From NCBI GenBank assembly GCA_023374045.1, contig JAIOTZ010000138.1:1-64000 (forward strand): a stretch of 64,000 bases of DNA, written 5' to 3'. This stretch comes from Limonium bicolor. Taxonomy: Eukaryota > Streptophyta > Magnoliopsida > Caryophyllales > Plumbaginaceae. The notes beneath the pieces were generated by a model, which saw only the letters and a program-made list of their open reading frames with translations, had not been told where the DNA came from and did no database searches. This document shows, piece by piece, positions 45,100 to 54,801 of the stretch; position 1 is the first letter of the stretch; each line of letters opens with the position of its first letter. Both the position numbers and the translations under genes were made by a program.

Positions 45100-45910
45100 A
45101 AAGTCGACTTCAGTTGAAGTAAACCTTCCCATCAAAGAAATCAAGCTGGAGCCATTCCGGGATATCTTTGAGCTACATTGAATCATTATGAAAGCCATCC
45201 GGGCCATCCTCGAACTACATTGAAGCACTTTAGAGCCATCCCAGGTCATCATCAAGCTACATCGAACCATCTTGGAGCTATCCCGGGCTATCGCCGAGCT
45301 ACATCGAACAATTCAAAAGCTATCCGGAGGCATACGAAGACCATCCCGGAGCCATCGATTGCCATACTCAATCCCTATCGACACCGCTTCTAAAGCCAAT
45401 TTGGAGCCATGCGGGAGCCATCCTCAAAATATTGAGACCATCCCTAGAGCTACACAAGAGCTACCCACTGTCATACTCGAGCCTCATTGGCACCCCTCCC
45501 AAAGCCAAGCTAGAGCCATACGGGAGCCATCATCCGACAACAAACCATCCTTGGAACTACACAGGGGGCATCCTAACAGTCCGAGAACAATACGGGAGCC
45601 ACCTCAAGTCCACATCAGAGCTATTTCATTACCAAGGTCTTGCCTACAAAATTTCGAACTACGTCAGGTCTGATCTCAATACAAGTTGAGTACGTAGGCA
45701 GCCCGCCCAGGGTGCGACCACCTCAAAGGAAAAATCCCCCTTTGTTCCTCACCATCACCAAACAGAGCCATCTCAGGGCCATACCGGAGCCATCTCGGGG
45801 CTACTCCAGAGCCATCTCAGGGCCATGCCGGAGCCATCCAATCACATCGGAGCCATCTGATCATACCGAAGTCATCCGGTCATGTCAAAGCCATCATATT
45901 CTAAAACCAC
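45100..45910 (+). repeat. GAGCCATC-type tandem repeats
   Basis: Imperfect units of about 50-55 bp contain GAGCCATCCxGGxCCATC and CGAGCTACATCGAA. The unit shortens after 45740 to TCxGGGCCATxCCGGAGCCATC. They lie in the 3' internal part of the Ogre-like element. Confidence 0.75.
45655..45722 (+). repeat. Second copy of the LTR GTAGGCAGCC block inside the internal region
   Basis: GAACTACGTCAGGTCTGATC...GAGTACGTAGGCAGCCCGCC...GGGTGCGACC matches the block in both LTRs (39596-39663 and 51006-51072). It sits inside the GAGCCATC repeat zone, well outside an LTR. Confidence 0.75.
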
Positions 45911-46485
45911 TCATTAAAAAACAAAAACAAAACACCCATTCAAAAGACCGATCACAAAATCACAGAACCAAAAACAAACTCAAGAGCCACACCGGAGCCA
46001 TCTCGGACTCTGGAGCCAAGTCCTACCAAATCTCGAGACTACAGTGCACATCGGCAAGACTGTCAAAGCAAAAACCAAACCAAAAGTCCCACACTGATAA
46101 AGTCAAAGGCGACATCGACAGAAATCATTCGACCATCACATCCCTCACGGAAGCAACCGAAAAGCATCCAATTCTGGATCAATCCGCAATCAGAATCATC
46201 CTCAAATTAATCACTCAAAGCGGCGAGTTTCGCACAACTCCTTTAAAGTGTTATGGGCACTTCTAAGCCCTCATGCACAAACAAGGAGTTTGATTCAATT
46301 AATGCATTGGCTAACCAAGTCATATCTTATTTCATTTGCACATGGGAACCCTTTCACGGATATCACAAAATCACTCGCAACATTCAATCAGTTGCTTTAC
46401 TCAAGCTTGTAACATAATCCTCATTCCACTCAGACGGCCTTTCACTCGCAGAACTCTTTTACTATTCAATCCACCACTTTTGTTT
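45911..46485. other. Internal region between repeat arrays
   Basis: No domain is recognised. It is continuous with a 208-residue + frame (45640-46266) rich in Ser, Thr and Lys that begins inside the repeats and is probably not a gene. Confidence 0.4.
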
Positions 46486-47145
46486 CAGACCTGCTAGGCA
46501 GCTATTATGCTACTAGTACGGTCCCAACACGTTTCCTCCACTAGGCAGCTATTACGCTACTAGTGCGAAATCGTTTCATGTCCACCTGCTAGGCAGCTAT
46601 TACGCTACTAGTACGGTCCCACCACTTTTCCTCCACTAGGCAAGCTATTACGCTACTAGTGCGAAATCATTTCACATCCACCTGCTAGGCAGCTATTACG
46701 CTACTAGTACGGTCCCACCACTTTTCCTCCACTAGGCAAGCTATTACGCTACTAGTGCGAAATCGTTTCACATCCACCTGCTAGGCAGCTATTACGCTAC
46801 TAGTACGGTCCCACATTTTCCTTCACTAGGCAGCTATTACGCTACTAGTGCGAAATCGTTTTACACCCGCTAGACAGCTATTGCACTACTAGTTGCGGTC
46901 GACTTTTCATTTTAACACCCCTAGACAGCTATTGCGTTACTAGTGCGGTCGACTTTTCATTTACACCCCTAGACAGCTATTGCGCTACTAGTGCGGTCGA
47001 CTTTTCATTTTACACCCGCTAGACAGCTATTGCGCTACTAGTGCGGTCGACTTTTCATTTTACACCCCTAGACAGCTATTGCGCTACTAGTGCGGTCGAC
47101 TTTTCATTCTACACCCCTAGACAGCTATTGCGCTACTAGTATGGT
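46486..47145 (+). repeat. CTAGGCAGCTATTACGCTACTAG minisatellite with dimer and monomer zones
   Basis: All units carry AGCTATT(A/G)CGCTACTAGT. From 46486 to about 46860 they form dimers of about 95 bp, alternating a ...TAGTACGGTCCC... half with a ...TAGTGCGAAATCG... half. From about 46865 they become single units of about 50 bp ending GGTCGACTTTTCATT. The homogenised second zone appears younger. Confidence 0.9.
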
Positions 47146-47156
47146 AATTTCATTCG

Positions 47157-47700
47157 CATTCTAGGCCCTCATAAGCCCTAGGACTGGATATCAAGAGGTC
47201 CAGTTGAGGCACTCCTAAGCCCTCGTGCACCTTAAAACCAAATCGGATTGTTAGTATTATAGGCTCGTCATAAGTCCTATAGCTAGATATCAAGAGGTCT
47301 AGTTGAGGCACTCCTAAGTCCTCGTACTCTCAATCGCATTCTAGGCCCGTCATAAGCCCTAGGACGGGATATCAAGAGGTCCAGTTGAGGCACTCCTAAG
47401 CCCTCGTGCACCTTAAAACCAAATTGGATTGTTAGTATTATAGGCTCGTCATAAGTCCTATAGCTAGATATCAAGAGGTCTAGTTGAGGCACTCCTAAGT
47501 CCTCGTACTCTCAATCGCATTCTAGGCCCGCCATAAGCCCAAGGACTGGATATCAAGAGGTCCAGTTGAGGCACTCCTAAGTCCTCGTGCACCCTAAATC
47601 AACTCTATTGTTAGTATCCTAGGCTCATCATAAATCCTATAGTTAGATATCAAGAGGTCTAGTTGAGGCTCGTTTTAAGTCCTCGTACTTTCAATCACAT
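47157..47700 (+). repeat. 180-bp tandem repeat (three dimeric units)
   Basis: Units start CTAGGCCC at 47161, 47341 and 47522. Each consists of two related halves of about 90 bp sharing GATATCAAGAGGTC(C/T)AGTTGAGG and CTCCTAAG(C/T)CCTCGT. Copies differ by few bases. It lies between the preceding minisatellite and the polypurine tract. Confidence 0.9.
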
Positions 47701-47741
47701 TCATACACTCTCGATCGCATCCCAAGGCACCCTAAACCATT

Positions 47742-47839
47742 GTGAGAATTTTTGGCGCCCCGTCAACCTTGATCCAATTCTACAAGGGCTTGTAGAATTG
47801 AATCAAGGGGAGCCATCTGTAGACACCAAAAATTCTCAC
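47742..47839 (+). repeat. Nested inverted repeats spanning the polypurine tract and 3' LTR start
   Basis: The outer arms are GTGAGAATTTTTGG (47742-47755) and CCAAAAATTCTCAC (47826-47839), the latter being LTR positions 9-22. Inside them, 20-bp arms at 47767-47786 and 47789-47808 pair with one mismatch and a 2-base loop. The polypurine tract AAGGGGAGCCATC lies between the inner and outer right arms. The RNA or single strand could fold into a long hairpin that brings the tract and LTR boundary to its base. Confidence 0.85.
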
Positions 47840-50800
47840 CCCATAAAGCAAATTTCAAATAATAAGAGGGGTCGTCGCCTTTCTTTTCAAAACATATTAG
47901 CGTGCGTGCCATAACGAAACCGTCATTTTATAACCTTTTTCAAAGCATTTCATAAAAACACGATTTTCCAAAAAATGAATTTTCAAACATAATCCGGTTT
48001 TAAACCCATTCATCTTGTTTTATTTACCTATCTTATTATTTACATTCCATAATTTCATGCCATTAGATTAGTCTTCTCTTTTTTCCTTGTATACTTTCTT
48101 TTAAACTCGTAGCATTTTTTAGAGGAGTTATCCATTTGAAATTAGGGCTCTTGTATTATTTCTCCCATGAACATACTGAAATTCGACATAGCGTAATTGG
48201 TTAAGGTTCCTATCAACAACCGCAGCTCTTGGGTTCGATTCCTGGCGTAGGCTGGAAGCGTTTTTCTTTGTTATTTTAGCGCACGACCTGACCTTTATTT
48301 TATTTCTCCGCTACTATCTACTAAAATCGGTTGCAGCTCAACTGGTAGGACATGCAGGAAGGGAGAGTGAGGTCTTAAGTTCGAAACTCGGTAGGGGCAC
48401 ATTTTGTGACTACCATTATTTTTGCCAGCTAGTATCCAAATAGGGTCCTGCCCAAATCGGCCCACACCTTATAATCAGCCCATTTCTTGTAAACCCCACA
48501 TAAAGCCTATAAGACAAAACAATACAGTTTGGGTCATGCTTTTTTTTAAGGTGTCGATCGAGACATTACAGTATGGACGCCATACTCCTCATTCCTCGGT
48601 CATTCTTCCCCAAGCTACACCCACGCCTGAAGTTCACCCTCCCCAACATTTCGCCATTTTTAAAGCTGACCATCTCAAGCTTCACTCTCGATCAGCCCAC
48701 AGTATGGGCACGGTTTCGAAAGAATCGATTACTCCCCCCCCATACTGATGATTCTTCGGTCGTTCTTCCCAAGTCGATGGCTCTGGTTCTTAAATCTTGG
48801 ACCCCTCGTTTTCTTCGGAAGAAGGCCTCGTTTCGTTCTTGCGGGAGAAGCTTCGCCTCAATCTTTCCTCTCCCTTCGTCTTCATTTCAAAGAAACGCTC
48901 CATCTACATTCGAAACTTATCCCACCAGAGACCACGTTGATGTCTCTCCTACCGGAAAGTTACCAGTCAACAGACACTTATTTGGGCTTTGGAAACATCC
49001 TTTCGTCAGTTTGAAATCCCGAGAGGAGAACCCCTTCTTCTTCCTTGTCTCTTGGTCTGCTCTCAAGTTGCCGATTACCACCATCAACAGCTTCCTCATC
49101 AGTCCCTCACTATCTCCAACATTTGAACCCAAAAGAAGAGAAAAAACGATCCTGTCTCTTCGAAGACTGGATTTTAATCTCTCGATTCTGCCCATTCCCT
49201 CTCGATCGAACTCCCTCTCTCTCTCGTCCCCAATAACCTACACCCACTATGGCCCAACAACCTGGCCCATATCCTATCTAGGCCCAATCCGGCCCAAAAC
49301 CTCAAATGAAGTCCAACTCGGCCCAAAAGCCCAACCAAGGCCCAACTTGACCCACAAGCCCAATCAAGGCCCACTCGACCCAAATGCCCAACATTAGGCC
49401 CAATCCGATCCGGCCCAATTCGACTCGATCAATCCAACTCGGCCCAAAAGCCCAACCAAGGCCCAACTTGACCCACAAGCCCAATCAAGGCCCACTCGAC
49501 CCAAATGCCCAACATTAGGCCCAATTCGATCCGGCCCAATTCGACTCGATCAATCTAACTCGGCCTAAAAGCCCAACCAAGGCCCAACTTGACCCACAAG
49601 CCCATCATCAAGGCCTACTCGACCCAAATGCCCAACATTAGGCCCAATCCGACCCGGCCCAATTCGACTCGATCAATCCAACCTGGCCCATTTTCCAATT
49701 TTGGCCCAAACTCAATCAAATCCAAAATTCAAATCAAACCCAATTCACTCAACCCAGTTCAATTCAAACCCAAGCTCATTTTATCCAGTCCACACTCAGT
49801 TTGTAATTGTCATTCAAACTCCAAAAACCCAAAAAAGAATTTCAAACATTTCTTTTATTCAAAACTTCATTAAGTTTTCACAAGAAACCATTTTGTAGAA
49901 TTTTTAAAAAGGAAAAACTCTTCTCACATCACAGAAAACTCTTCTCAAATGTAGAAAGTTCTTCTCACATATACAGAAAGTTTTCTCCTAAAACATTTCT
50001 CAAAATTAGTGTTTTTTTTCGTCGAGAATTCCGAACAAAATTCAAAGTTTTCTAACTTAGCTTTCAAACTTGAAATAAGCCGTTTTCGGGAAACATGAGA
50101 TGTCTAACACCTTCAAAGAACGTTTTCCTCCTAGTTAGACATCACTTGTCTCTCTTCCAAAATAAAAATCCGAGGCGGGGCACTGGGGTCATAACCTCCC
50201 TTGTCGCAGTCTGGATCTCTTTAGGCGGGGCATTAGGGTGACAAACATCCCCTAATTGCAGCCTAGATTTTTACAAGGCGGGGTGCTAGGGATGTGACTG
50301 CCTTCCTAGTTGCAGCCGGGATTTCAGAATCGTCTAACTCCCTTCCACTCGATTTCAATATTTTTAGTTTTAACGTTTTAAAATCCGGGAGTTAGAGACG
50401 TTATTAGGGTTTGACCGAGGGCACCTCATTTATGGTGTTTCTCTCTAAACCTTAGTTTTCGACATAAATACATTGCCCCATCTTTCGAGCCTCGGCACTT
50501 ACCATTAATTAAGTGTCGTGTTCGAGGGGGTACATAGGGTAATCCCTCGGGATTATCCGCCCTTTTACAAAAAATGATTTTCCTCAATCGCTTTCAAACC
50601 TCAAATTTAAAAAAACTCGGGATCTCTATTCAAATATCAATTGCCTCACACACTCAAATCATCTTCAAAATTCCAAATCACTTCATACTCAGATCATCGT
50701 TCAAACTCCAACTCGCATTAAACTCAAACCCTCTTACAAATTCTAGCTTCATTCAAACTTCCAAAGTCTCACAGGCCCGAGCGTCTCATAGACTCGAACA

Positions 50801-51819
50801 TCTCACGAACTCGAATGTCTCACAGACCCGAGCGTCTCACAGACTCAATCATTCTGAGATTTCAACGTCTCACAGACCTGGGCGTCTCACAGACTCTAAC
50901 CTCCCAAAACCCGAAACTTCTTGAAACTTCAAATCCTCCCAAATCTCAAACGCTACAAATATCTTCAAGCTCCACAAACATCAAAACTCCTAAAATCTCA
51001 AATCCTGAACTACGTAAGGTCTGATCTCGACAGGGAGTTGAGTACGTAGGCAGCCCATCTAGGGTGCGACCCCATTCCAAACAAAAAACCTTTTCTCCCT
51101 CTGAGGTGGCTCTCATGTCTCTCAAAACATTCAAACCTCCTTAGGTTCCCACAAACTTCAAACCACCAGACTCCAAGTCTTACCTATTCACTCGACCTCA
51201 GACTCTTCCCAAATCTTCATTCTCTACTCATCTGAGTTCACCAACTCCTCCCCTTGGCGCTAGCTTGGCAGAAAAACTCACCTCATCCATTCTCTTTCTC
51301 TCTTCTTGTCCTAATCCTATCCTTTAGCTTTAACCGAATCTCTCTAAAAAGGTTTTGAAAGAAGGCAATCCCGACAATTGGAGACCGAGGTTTCCTCGGG
51401 CACCAATCCGAAGTCGTGGTCGTTGCCACTTCTGAGGGGTGTAACCCAGTGCGAACCCAACATAGAATCTCTGCAAATGACCAGATAAGTCCTATCCATA
51501 GGGAACAACCTCAGAGTCAACTAACGGTTCTTAGAACCCTCATCTTCCCTTCCTAGTTCCTTAGGTCAAACTAGGTGGCGACTCTAGTCAATTCCGCCTT
51601 ATAGAGGCATAAGTCCGCGTGGAGCCCATTGAGAGCGAGTGTAGTGTTCACTAATACTCCCCATATGCTTTCTGGGAAAGACGGACGATAAAGTAGGTAT
51701 TTGAGGGATGCCAGAATAACGGGTTTTCACCCTCCACAGAATGGCATTTTAGGATCTAGACTTCTCAGCAAGAACCATATTTAGATAGACCCCCTCATAC
51801 CGAAAAATCACCCTCCACA
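47818..51819 (+). repeat. 3' LTR of the Ogre-like element
   Basis: It repeats the 5' LTR including both tRNA-like modules (48182-48254, 48327-48399), the 120-bp array (49312-49690) and the GTAGGCAGCC block (about 51006-51072). It ends CCTCCACA before the target duplication catgg. The most different part is at 48.83-49.1 kb, where small insertions and substitutions cluster. Confidence 0.9.
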
Positions 51820-51824
51820 CATGG

Positions 51825-51997
51825 TAGGGCAAAACACAATGCTGTTGATTTTTTGTTTGTTAGGGAGCGAATTTGTGGAGGAAGCTTGAGGGTGGAATTC
51901 CCGTCGAGGAACGAGCAAGTAGTCAATGCTTTTACAAAAACCTTAGATCATCATCGCTTTGTGCATTTTCGGTCCCAAATGTCGTTACTTACTGGCA
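51825..51997 (+). pseudogene. copia-C RNase H, C-terminal end
   Basis: The reading interrupted at 36420 resumes as RAKHNAVDFLFVRERICGGSLRVEFPSRNEQVVNAFTKTLDHHRFVHFRS, the standard end of copia pol (compare TKHIEVDFHFVRERV and TKTL motifs). It proves the target of the Ogre-like insertion. Confidence 0.92.
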
Positions 51998-52463
51998 TGT
52001 TAGGACCGTAGGAGGATAAAAGCTCAAAGTAGTGGGCTAATATAGCAGACAACTAAAGCAAGCCTACTCAACTAATCTCATAAGTCAAGTAAACGCCTGT
52101 TCACATCGCAACTAATAGAAAAAAAACAACTACGTCATGTTACTAGTAGTTGAGTGCCCTTTGTTGTTCGGATCTTGACCGGGTCCGAGCTTCCCAAGCT
52201 CCATGCTGTTGGGGAACTCTACAAGGGTCTTACGACCTTCTTGATTGACTATATTTGAGTCTTTGAAGTACTTTTGGATTATATCCCGCATTGATCTAGA
52301 TTTGTGCTTGTGAGCAGGGTGAATATTGCAGACCAGCGGATAATAGTATATTTGTGATATCTGACCCAAATGTTCATAAAAAAGTCCTTGTCTAGTCTTT
52401 GTATAAATACTCTCTCAATCTAAAAATCAATACGAGGCATTCTATCTTATTATATTCCTCCCA
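51998..52463 (+). repeat. Probable 3' LTR of copia-C
   Basis: It starts TGTTAGGACCG just after the pol end and may end CCTCCCA at 52463. TATAAATACTCTCTC at 52401 resembles a promoter TATA box with transcription start region, followed by the short LTR tail. A similar tail occurs at 55330-55395. There is no second LTR here to confirm the boundaries. Confidence 0.5.
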
Positions 52464-52657
52464 GATGCATCTACATTTACTAGTGAGCACTATTTTTCTT
52501 CCTGAACGATTGAGTGTGGAATTTGGAGGTGGAAGAGAGGGATTTAGGATTTACATTCCTTATGTATGTTGGGCAAAGTTGATGGGATGGAGTGAGAAAC
52601 TTTGTTCAGTGGGATTGACAAATGTATTAAGCAGGATAATAAAAATTTGAGCCGCAT
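52464..52657. other. Unannotated spacer
   Basis: No feature is recognised. It forms the left flank of the LINE-like insertion. Confidence 0.4.
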
Positions 52658-52670
52658 ATATACATTAGCG

Positions 52671-53092
52671 CTTTGCCCTATTGTGTTAGGATCTGTTAAT
52701 TCTTTGAGTTTTGTGAGGGATATTAGCGATGGTTCTGTCTCATATTCCACTTGGCGAGGGAGGGTGCGTGTGAGGTGAGCATTATGTGCTTCATTTACCG
52801 TATGTGGCATGGAGTAGGATGTAGTCTTGGTTTGTTGAGGGTGGGTGTGCCTTTATTTTGACTGCTTGTGTCTGCGTGGTAGGTCTTATTATGGATCTTG
52901 TAGGTGTTGGTGTATTTCTTTGAAATACGAATTTGTCCCGTAGGTTTGTAAATGGATGTGGTGGGTACTATTTTCCCTTTCTAAGCTTTTTCCCACTGGG
53001 TTTTGCTTAGGGAGGTTTTAATGAGGCCCGTTCTCTACCCATCCGCTTCTTTATCTTAATATAATGGCTTTATGCCCGAATTATAAAAAAAA
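52671..53092 (+). mobile_element. 5'-truncated LINE-like insertion with poly(A), 422 bp
   Basis: A 13-bp duplication ATATACATTAGCG flanks it (52658-52670 and 53093-53105). It ends in an A-run preceded by AATATAATGGCTTTATGCCCG. Variable-length duplications and a 3' poly(A) are marks of target-primed reverse transcription. The CCCACTGGGTTTTGCTTAGGG and GGTTTTAATGAGGCCC words occur in plant retroelement 3' ends. No RT domain remains. A processed host transcript is an alternative. Confidence 0.75.
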
Positions 53093-53105
53093 ATATACAT
53101 TAGCG

Positions 53106-53299
53106 GGAGGAGGGGGCTCTATATTTTATGATATACGGTTAAGATTTTGTCAATTTAGGATTTTTTATAGTGACTTAATTAATCTAGAAGTTAGAAATAA
53201 TTTACTAACATTTATTTTGTGTTAGTATTGATTATCTATACTAACACTACATTGTAAGTGATACTTGTTTATTTTGTAGTGAGAATATATAATAGAGAC
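53106..53299. other. Unannotated AT-rich spacer
   Basis: Right flank of the LINE-like insertion, interrupted only by short TAGTG repeats. Nothing recognised. Confidence 0.4.
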
Positions 53300-54085
53300 A
53301 CTATGTTAGTCTAAATTTAAGACTTCCCCGGCCTATAAATTAATACTGTTTAAGCAGATTTATCAAAACGATGTAATACTGATCATAAAATTACATCTAA
53401 TTAAAGAAAGCAACTTATATCTATAGTATTATGAAAATTAGATTATTATATCTACAATGAGTTTGTTTATTGCAGGGCAAATACAAATTGATATATAATT
53501 TCTAAAAATCCGAGTAAAGGTTGATTTGAAAGAAATATTGATAAGTTTTTGGCCGTGTCTACAAGTGTCAAAAGTTAACATACACATAACTTGGATTGTG
53601 AATTATATCAATTCAATTGAAAATAAATGAAAACTAAGTTATGCAATGGAGGTAAAATATAAATCAATTGAAATATGAATTTTTGCACTTTTCAGTTTAA
53701 TTGATCATCCACTCTTGATCCCCGCCCTATAGATTAGTACTATTTAAGAAGATTTATCAAAACGATGTAGCTCTAATATTGATCATAAAATTACATCTAA
53801 TTAAAGAAGCAACATAAATATGGTATAATGAAAATGAGATTATTATATCTATAATGAGTTTGTTTCTGGTGGGAGAATCCAAATAGATTAAAAAAATTCT
53901 AAAAATCTGCGTAAATGTTGATTTTGCAATGAATATTGATAAGTTTTTACGTGTGACAACAAGTGTGATCAAAATATAACATACGCATAACTTGGATTTG
54001 ATTGTAAATTGTATCAATTTAATTAAAAAAATACATGAGAAATAAGTGGCGGTAAAATCAAAATGAGTCGAAATATGAATTTTTG
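53300..54085 (+). repeat. Tandem duplication of an AT-rich segment of about 400 bp
   Basis: The block from CCTATAAATTAATACTG (about 53332) with GATTTATCAAAACGATGTA, CATAAAATTACATCTAATTAAAG and ATTATATCTACAATGAGTTTG recurs from about 53727 with substitutions and small indels, to ATGAATTTTTGCAC. Short echoes follow at 54120-54190 and 54337-54430. No coding content. Confidence 0.8.
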
Positions 54086-54640
54086 CACATCAAAATCGAC
54101 TGCTTCCTAAAGAAAAAAGAACCAGCGAAAATCAAGGATTACTATAATAACAGATCAATATTCTGTATATCTTCTAGTATATTTTTAAACTATCTTTTTT
54201 TTAATCATTATTACACCGACTCTAATCTGCTTATATAGTGGCTTCGCAGGTAATGAACTCAACTTTCACACTTAATTAACCTGTCCACTCTTGAACATCG
54301 ACAATTAAACCTAGCAAAATAAAGGATTAGTACAATATGAATTTTTGCAATTCAGTTTAATTGATCAAAACGAGCGAAAATAAAGGATTAGTATAATAAC
54401 AGATTAATCTGTATATCTTCTATATTTTTTAGCTTTGAGGATGACTTTACAAATGTACTTAATTGGCAACATTTATGACGAGACAATGGTGGTGGAGTTG
54501 GTAGGGATACATGGGGGGATCGTAGTTGCGGGGAGAAGAAGCGAGGATGTGTGCTCATACGTCATTGAAGATCCGGTTTCGCCCATGACAAAGAGGATTG
54601 GTGAAAGGGTTACAACCTTGAAGGGTTGCTCTGATACCGT
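54086..54640. other. Leader-like region of a minus-strand copia remnant
   Basis: Contains echoes of the tandem duplication and then a GC-richer part (54435-54640) that reads on the minus strand away from the LTR below. The 78-residue plus frame and 64-residue minus frame show no known domain. Confidence 0.35.
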
Positions 54641-54666
54641 GAGAGAAGAGAATTGCTCTGATACCA
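54641..54666 (-). other. Primer site of a minus-strand copia/TRIM-like element
   Basis: On the minus strand TGGTATCAGAGC follows the LTR end CTTTCACA. A second, nearly identical motif CGGTATCAGAGC occurs 30 bp further (about 54629-54640), separated by AATTCTCTTCTCTCA. Confidence 0.75.
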
Positions 54667-54801
54667 TGTGAAAGGATGTAGTGAAAACAACCTTGAAGGG
54701 TTACCACTATATTAAGGATGTATATATATATGGTGGTGTACAAAAAGAGTACTAGAGATAAATAAGAAGTGAATAAATACATAAAACTAATTATTCTAAC
54801 A
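54667..54801 (-). repeat. Very short LTR (135 bp) of a copia/TRIM-like element
   Basis: In element orientation it starts TGTTAGAATAATTAG and ends CTTTCACA, next to a tRNA-Met-type primer site. An LTR this short is usual for TRIMs and some small copia elements. No second LTR is visible, so the rest has been lost. Confidence 0.7.

Larger units (their letters stand above)
36426..51819 (+). mobile_element. Ogre/Tat-like large LTR element without visible gag-pol, 15394 bp
   Basis: Flanked by the 5-bp duplication catgg (36421-36425 and 51820-51824), it splits copia-C exactly within RNase H. LTRs are about 3985 and 4002 bp, start TGTAGACACC and are near-identical by eye, so it is young. The primer site TGGCGACTCTGCTGGG follows the 5' LTR and AAGGGGAGCCATC precedes the 3' LTR. 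The ACTACGTAAGGTCTGATC...GTAGGCAGCC block in the LTR and the very long LTRs fit the Ogre/Tat group of Ty3/gypsy. The 7.4-kb internal region has no recognisable gag, protease, RT or integrase. Its 3' part holds several tandem-repeat families, as reported for Ogre/Tat 3' UTRs. It is best described as a large non-autonomous derivative. Confidence 0.88.

Noticed and set aside
45272..46266. Frames of 133 and 208 residues with repeated SHPxTIxEP-like peptides
   Set aside because: They follow the GAGCCATC tandem repeats and have no matching domain.
46486..47145. Possible CRISPR-like array
   Set aside because: The units are contiguous tandem repeats with diverged copies and no unique spacers, in plant nuclear DNA within an LTR element.
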